Assembly: GCA_964599655.1 (NCBI GenBank)
Contig: CAZRGV010000221.1
Coordinates: forward strand, 1 to 7,850
Source: CAZRGV01 sp964599655
Lineage (GTDB): Bacteria > Planctomycetota > Planctomycetia > Isosphaerales > Isosphaeraceae
Reading direction: 5' to 3'
DNA length: 7,850 nt
Position 1 is the first letter of the stretch. Each line of letters opens with the position of its first letter. This document shows, piece after piece, positions 5,902 through 7,850 of the stretch. The position numbers and the translations under genes were made by a program. The notes below the pieces were generated by a model that ran no database searches, had not been told where the DNA came from, and worked only from the letters and a program-made list of their open reading frames with translations.

Positions 5902-5920
5902 CCTGGGCCGCCGGCCCAGG
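5902..5920. repeat. Strong GC hairpin in the leader of the THUMP gene
   Basis: CCTGGGCC (5902-5909) and GGCCCAGG (5913-5920) form a perfect 8-bp GC-rich stem with a 3-nt loop. The hairpin lies 24-42 bp upstream of the THUMP start codon, within the 183-bp gap after DUF2267-B, just ahead of the ribosome binding site. There is no T-run on either strand, so it is not a classic intrinsic terminator. It could be an mRNA processing or stability element, or it could modulate access to the downstream ribosome binding site. Confidence 0.45.
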
Positions 5921-6061
5921 GGGTTCGCTCAAGGGACCGGCTCGGGCGGCGGAAGCGGCGGTCGATGACGGGCGGCTCCCGACCCGCGGTGATGTCGAGT
6001 TTGGTGCGAGATCGTGCGTCACGTCCTCGATGGCCATGTCCTGGTCTCACACGAGGCTCGT

Positions 6062-6487
6062 TCAGGGCCAAAGGACGCGCAGTTCGTCGGGCAGGAGGTG
6101 CTTGACGTCCTCCACCTCGCCCGAGGAGACATGCCTCCCGAGCACGCGGAAGACGGCCCGCGCCACCTGCTCCGGGTCGACATCCGAATCCCCGCGAAAG
6201 CCTGCGGCGACCTCGGCCACGAGCTCCTCGCGCCGGTGCCCCTTGAGGGGTTTGTCCGCTGGATGCCAACCCTCGTAGTACATGCCCCGAACCAGTAAGG
6301 GAAGCTGCGCTCCGAGGGCGGCGACCTCGCCGACGGGCAGCCGGTCGCGAAGGGCGTGTAGGACCGCGCGCAACGCGTGGTAGGCACGTTCGCGCTGCGG
6401 CCAATCCAACTCCTCCATCAACTCAAGGAGCCAGGTGTTGGTTAACTGTACGGTGGCGTCGAATGCTTTCAAACCCGTGGTGCTCAT
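6062..6487 (-). CDS. DUF2267 family protein, paralogue B
   Basis: A 141-residue protein that aligns to paralogue A over its whole length without a gap. By hand count about 77 of 141 positions are identical, including AVLHALRDRL (41-50), LGAQLP (58-63), YYEGW (70-74), VFR.L.RHV (112-120) and the terminal LWP. It ends at LWP, where paralogue A adds an 8-residue tail. The ATG at 6487 has AGGAG seven nt upstream (6495-6499) and starts 18 bp after the SagB-type gene, so these two are almost surely one transcript. No signal peptide or membrane segment is seen. The function of the family is not established. The local duplication with divergence suggests that the two copies may form a heteromeric pair or serve different partners (A with GroEL, B with the oxidoreductase); that is inference. 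Confidence 0.88.
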   Translation of the reverse strand: MSTTGLKAFDATVQLTNTWLLELMEELDWPQRERAYHALRAVLHALRDRLPVGEVAALGAQLPLLVRGMYYEGWHPADKPLKGHRREELVAEVAAGFRGDSDVDPEQVARAVFRVLGRHVSSGEVEDVKHLLPDELRVLWP

Positions 6488-6505
6488 TACGATTCTCCTG
6501 CCACA

Positions 6506-7135
6506 TCACGAGCCGATGGGTACTCCAAGAGGGAGCAGATAAACCGGGTAAAGGCCAGGCGGCAGGCCCAGGACCTGGGCGACCTGTCGGTCGTCGAAGG
6601 CACCGACCGGAACGCCGGCCAGACCCAGGGCCGTCGCCTGGAGCAAGACGTTCTGCGCGGCGTGCCCGGCCTCCAGCAGGCCGTAGCGCCAGCCGCGGTG
6701 ACGGCCGTACCGCGCGGCCACGACGGCCAGATCGACGGCCAGGACGAGACAGAGCGGAGCCTCGCCGACGCACGGCTGGTCGAGCGCGGCGGCTTGAAGC
6801 CGCGCCCGCACGTCGCCGATGAAGAGGCGGCGCAAGCGGTGGCCCGACGCCTCGTAACGGTAAACGCCGGCAGAATCGACCACGAACAGGGCCAGCGGGT
6901 AGGTTGCCCCGGCCGAGGGCGCGGCACGGAACCCCTCTTCGCCCTGTGTGATCCCCTGGGCGGCCCAGCACAACCGCGCAATCTGCTCCGTCGACGGGCG
7001 ATGAGCGTCGAACTCCCGCCGCGAACGACGATGGGCCAGAACCTCGGTCAGGGACATGCCTCCACGGCTCTCCGGCAAGGGCAATGGGATCTCCTCACCC
7101 TCGGCCTCCCGTGGGAGATGACTCGTGCCGCTCAT
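6506..7135 (-). CDS. SagB/ThcOx-type nitroreductase-fold FMN oxidoreductase
   Basis: A 209-residue protein of the nitroreductase superfamily, closest in pattern to SagB-type dehydrogenases. FMN-phosphate contacts are expected in RRSRREF (36-42). The segment RAAPSAGATYPL (70-81) is the hallmark of this group. YGLLEAGHAAQNVLLQATALGL (151-172) is the conserved helix, and the chain ends VYLLPLGVPIGS. SagB enzymes oxidise azolines to azoles in thiazole/oxazole-modified peptides, but many family members stand alone with unknown substrates. No YcaO cyclodehydratase or precursor peptide is present in this window, so peptide modification is not supported. The ATG at 7135 is chosen because AGGGGA lies five nt upstream and overlaps the TAA of the preceding gene. 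A longer frame to 7267 would overlap that gene heavily. The enzyme is cytoplasmic, with no signal peptide. Confidence 0.88.
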   Translation of the reverse strand: MSGTSHLPREAEGEEIPLPLPESRGGMSLTEVLAHRRSRREFDAHRPSTEQIARLCWAAQGITQGEEGFRAAPSAGATYPLALFVVDSAGVYRYEASGHRLRRLFIGDVRARLQAAALDQPCVGEAPLCLVLAVDLAVVAARYGRHRGWRYGLLEAGHAAQNVLLQATALGLAGVPVGAFDDRQVAQVLGLPPGLYPVYLLPLGVPIGS

Positions 7136-7145
7136 CGCCGTCCCC

Positions 7146-7850
7146 TTATGAGGTGGTGGATTCCGACGAGGGTGCCCACTGAGGTTCGTCGCGTAACAGC
7201 AAAGCCGCCAGGCCGCCGTGACGGGCCAATTCGGGCGAGGGGCGGACGAGATTGACCCAGATGCCATGGCTCATCGCCTGGTCCAGGACCTCCTGCCAGA
7301 GGTTCCCCTTCTGACAGGTCGAGGCGCAGTAGGGGCAAGCCGCTTGCTCAGCCGCGAAGAGGGCGCGACATCCGGTGCAGCGCGAGGCAGTGGCGCCTGG
7401 GTCTGGGCCGACGATCAGTTCGGCGACTTGGCCGTTGCGGAGGGCCTCGATCACTTCCCGCGGCCCGGCGGCCACGGCGCATCCCTCCTGCAGGCGCCGC
7501 TCGAGGTCGCTCAGGACGCGTTGCTCCCGGGCCGTCTGGTCGGCATCCATCGCCGCCCGGACAGCGACCTCGATCTGGGCCGGTCCTTCGGTCCAGGCGT
7601 GCGGGGCCTCGTGCACGATCCGTCGCGCCAACTGGTCTGGAAGAAGCCCGCGAATCTGAGCGAGGACCTCTCGCTCGCCCAGGAGGATGATCCCGTGATA
7701 GCTCGCCTCGTTCCACGCTCGTTGCAACCGACTGGCGAGCTCCTTGTGGAAGTGAAGAATATGGTCCTCGCGGTGGCGCTCGATGGTCGCCTGCTGCTTG
7801 CCCCATCGCTCGCCCGAGGATCGCGTCTTTTTGGGGACCGCCTCGTTCAG
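7146..7850 (-). CDS. Bacterial eRF1-like protein (baeRF family, family-10-like), 5' end outside window
   Basis: 234 codons are open from the window edge to the TAA at 7146, so the N-terminus is missing. Visible parts are a basic loop and helix (KKTRSSGERWGKQQ at 7-20, then a His/Arg/Glu-rich helix to about 42), the strand YHGIILLGER (51-60), a central alpha/beta domain, CAVAAGPREVIEALRNGQVAELIV (124-147), a four-cysteine zinc ribbon (C158, C161, C172, C175) and the final GGLAALLLR (212-220). This order of middle domain, L7Ae-like domain with inserted zinc ribbon, and C-terminal GI/GL-A-LLR strand is that of bacterial homologues of archaeal/eukaryotic release factor 1. The loop equivalent to the catalytic GGQ appears to read GKQQ, so peptidyl-tRNA hydrolysis cannot be assumed. 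The SagB-type gene follows after 10 bp. A ribosome- or tRNA-associated role is inferred. Confidence 0.75.
   Translation of the reverse strand: MNEAVPKKTRSSGERWGKQQATIERHREDHILHFHKELASRLQRAWNEASYHGIILLGEREVLAQIRGLLPDQLARRIVHEAPHAWTEGPAQIEVAVRAAMDADQTAREQRVLSDLERRLQEGCAVAAGPREVIEALRNGQVAELIVGPDPGATASRCTGCRALFAAEQAACPYCASTCQKGNLWQEVLDQAMSHGIWVNLVRPSPELARHGGLAALLLRDEPQWAPSSESTTS

Noticed and set aside
5879..6037. N-terminal extension of the THUMP protein to an ATG at 6037
   Set aside because: The 53 added residues are Ala/Pro/Ser-rich without homology, cross the strong hairpin at 5902-5920, and the start at 5878 has its own Shine-Dalgarno at the domain boundary.
7136..7267. Longer start for the SagB-type protein at 7267
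   Set aside because: It would overlap the eRF1-like coding sequence by over 100 bp, and the added residues resemble frame-shadow sequence. The ATG at 7135 has a Shine-Dalgarno.
1..7850. CRISPR array, insertion sequence, integrase or phage genes
   Set aside because: No direct-repeat/spacer pattern, no transposase or integrase motifs, and no terminal inverted repeats with target duplications were seen.

Overview
The window is a GC-rich bacterial segment in which every supported gene lies on the minus strand, so transcription runs from position 7850 toward position 1. Spacing is tight over most of its length: gaps of 10 and 18 bp, one 11-bp overlap and a 30-bp gap, broken by longer leaders. Gene content (PolX, HPF-like protein with a cold-shock domain, stand-alone GroEL, DUF2267 proteins, SagB-type oxidoreductase, a bacterial eRF1-like protein) fits a Gram-negative environmental bacterium carrying a stress or dormancy island. 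Planctomycetota or Pseudomonadota are plausible, but the phylum cannot be fixed from the sequence alone.

Layout in transcription order. Right block (7850-4795): an eRF1-like release-factor-family protein cut by the window edge; a SagB/ThcOx-type nitroreductase-fold enzyme; DUF2267 paralogue B; a stand-alone THUMP-domain protein; DUF2267 paralogue A. The stop of paralogue A overlaps the start of a GroEL chaperonin (4805-3183) that lacks the usual Gly-Met tail and has no GroES beside it. Middle block: a 396-bp gene-free spacer with several inverted repeats, then an HPF/RaiA-like ribosome-interface domain fused to a cold-shock domain (2786-2223), then family-X DNA polymerase with a PHP exonuclease domain (2192-456). 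Left block: after an AT-rich leader, an ORF (354 to the window edge) that starts as a Glu/Leu/Phe/Val dehydrogenase and, in frame at about residue 73, becomes ATP sulfurylase.

How the genes may work together (inference): several products act on ribosomes, RNA, protein folding or DNA repair (eRF1-like protein, THUMP, HPF-CSD, GroEL, PolX). This suggests a module for surviving and recovering from translational arrest or stress. The DUF2267 pair has no established function, and its translational coupling to GroEL is the most specific lead on a role. The single strangest object is the dehydrogenase/ATP-sulfurylase chimera at the left edge, which must first be separated from an assembly misjoin.
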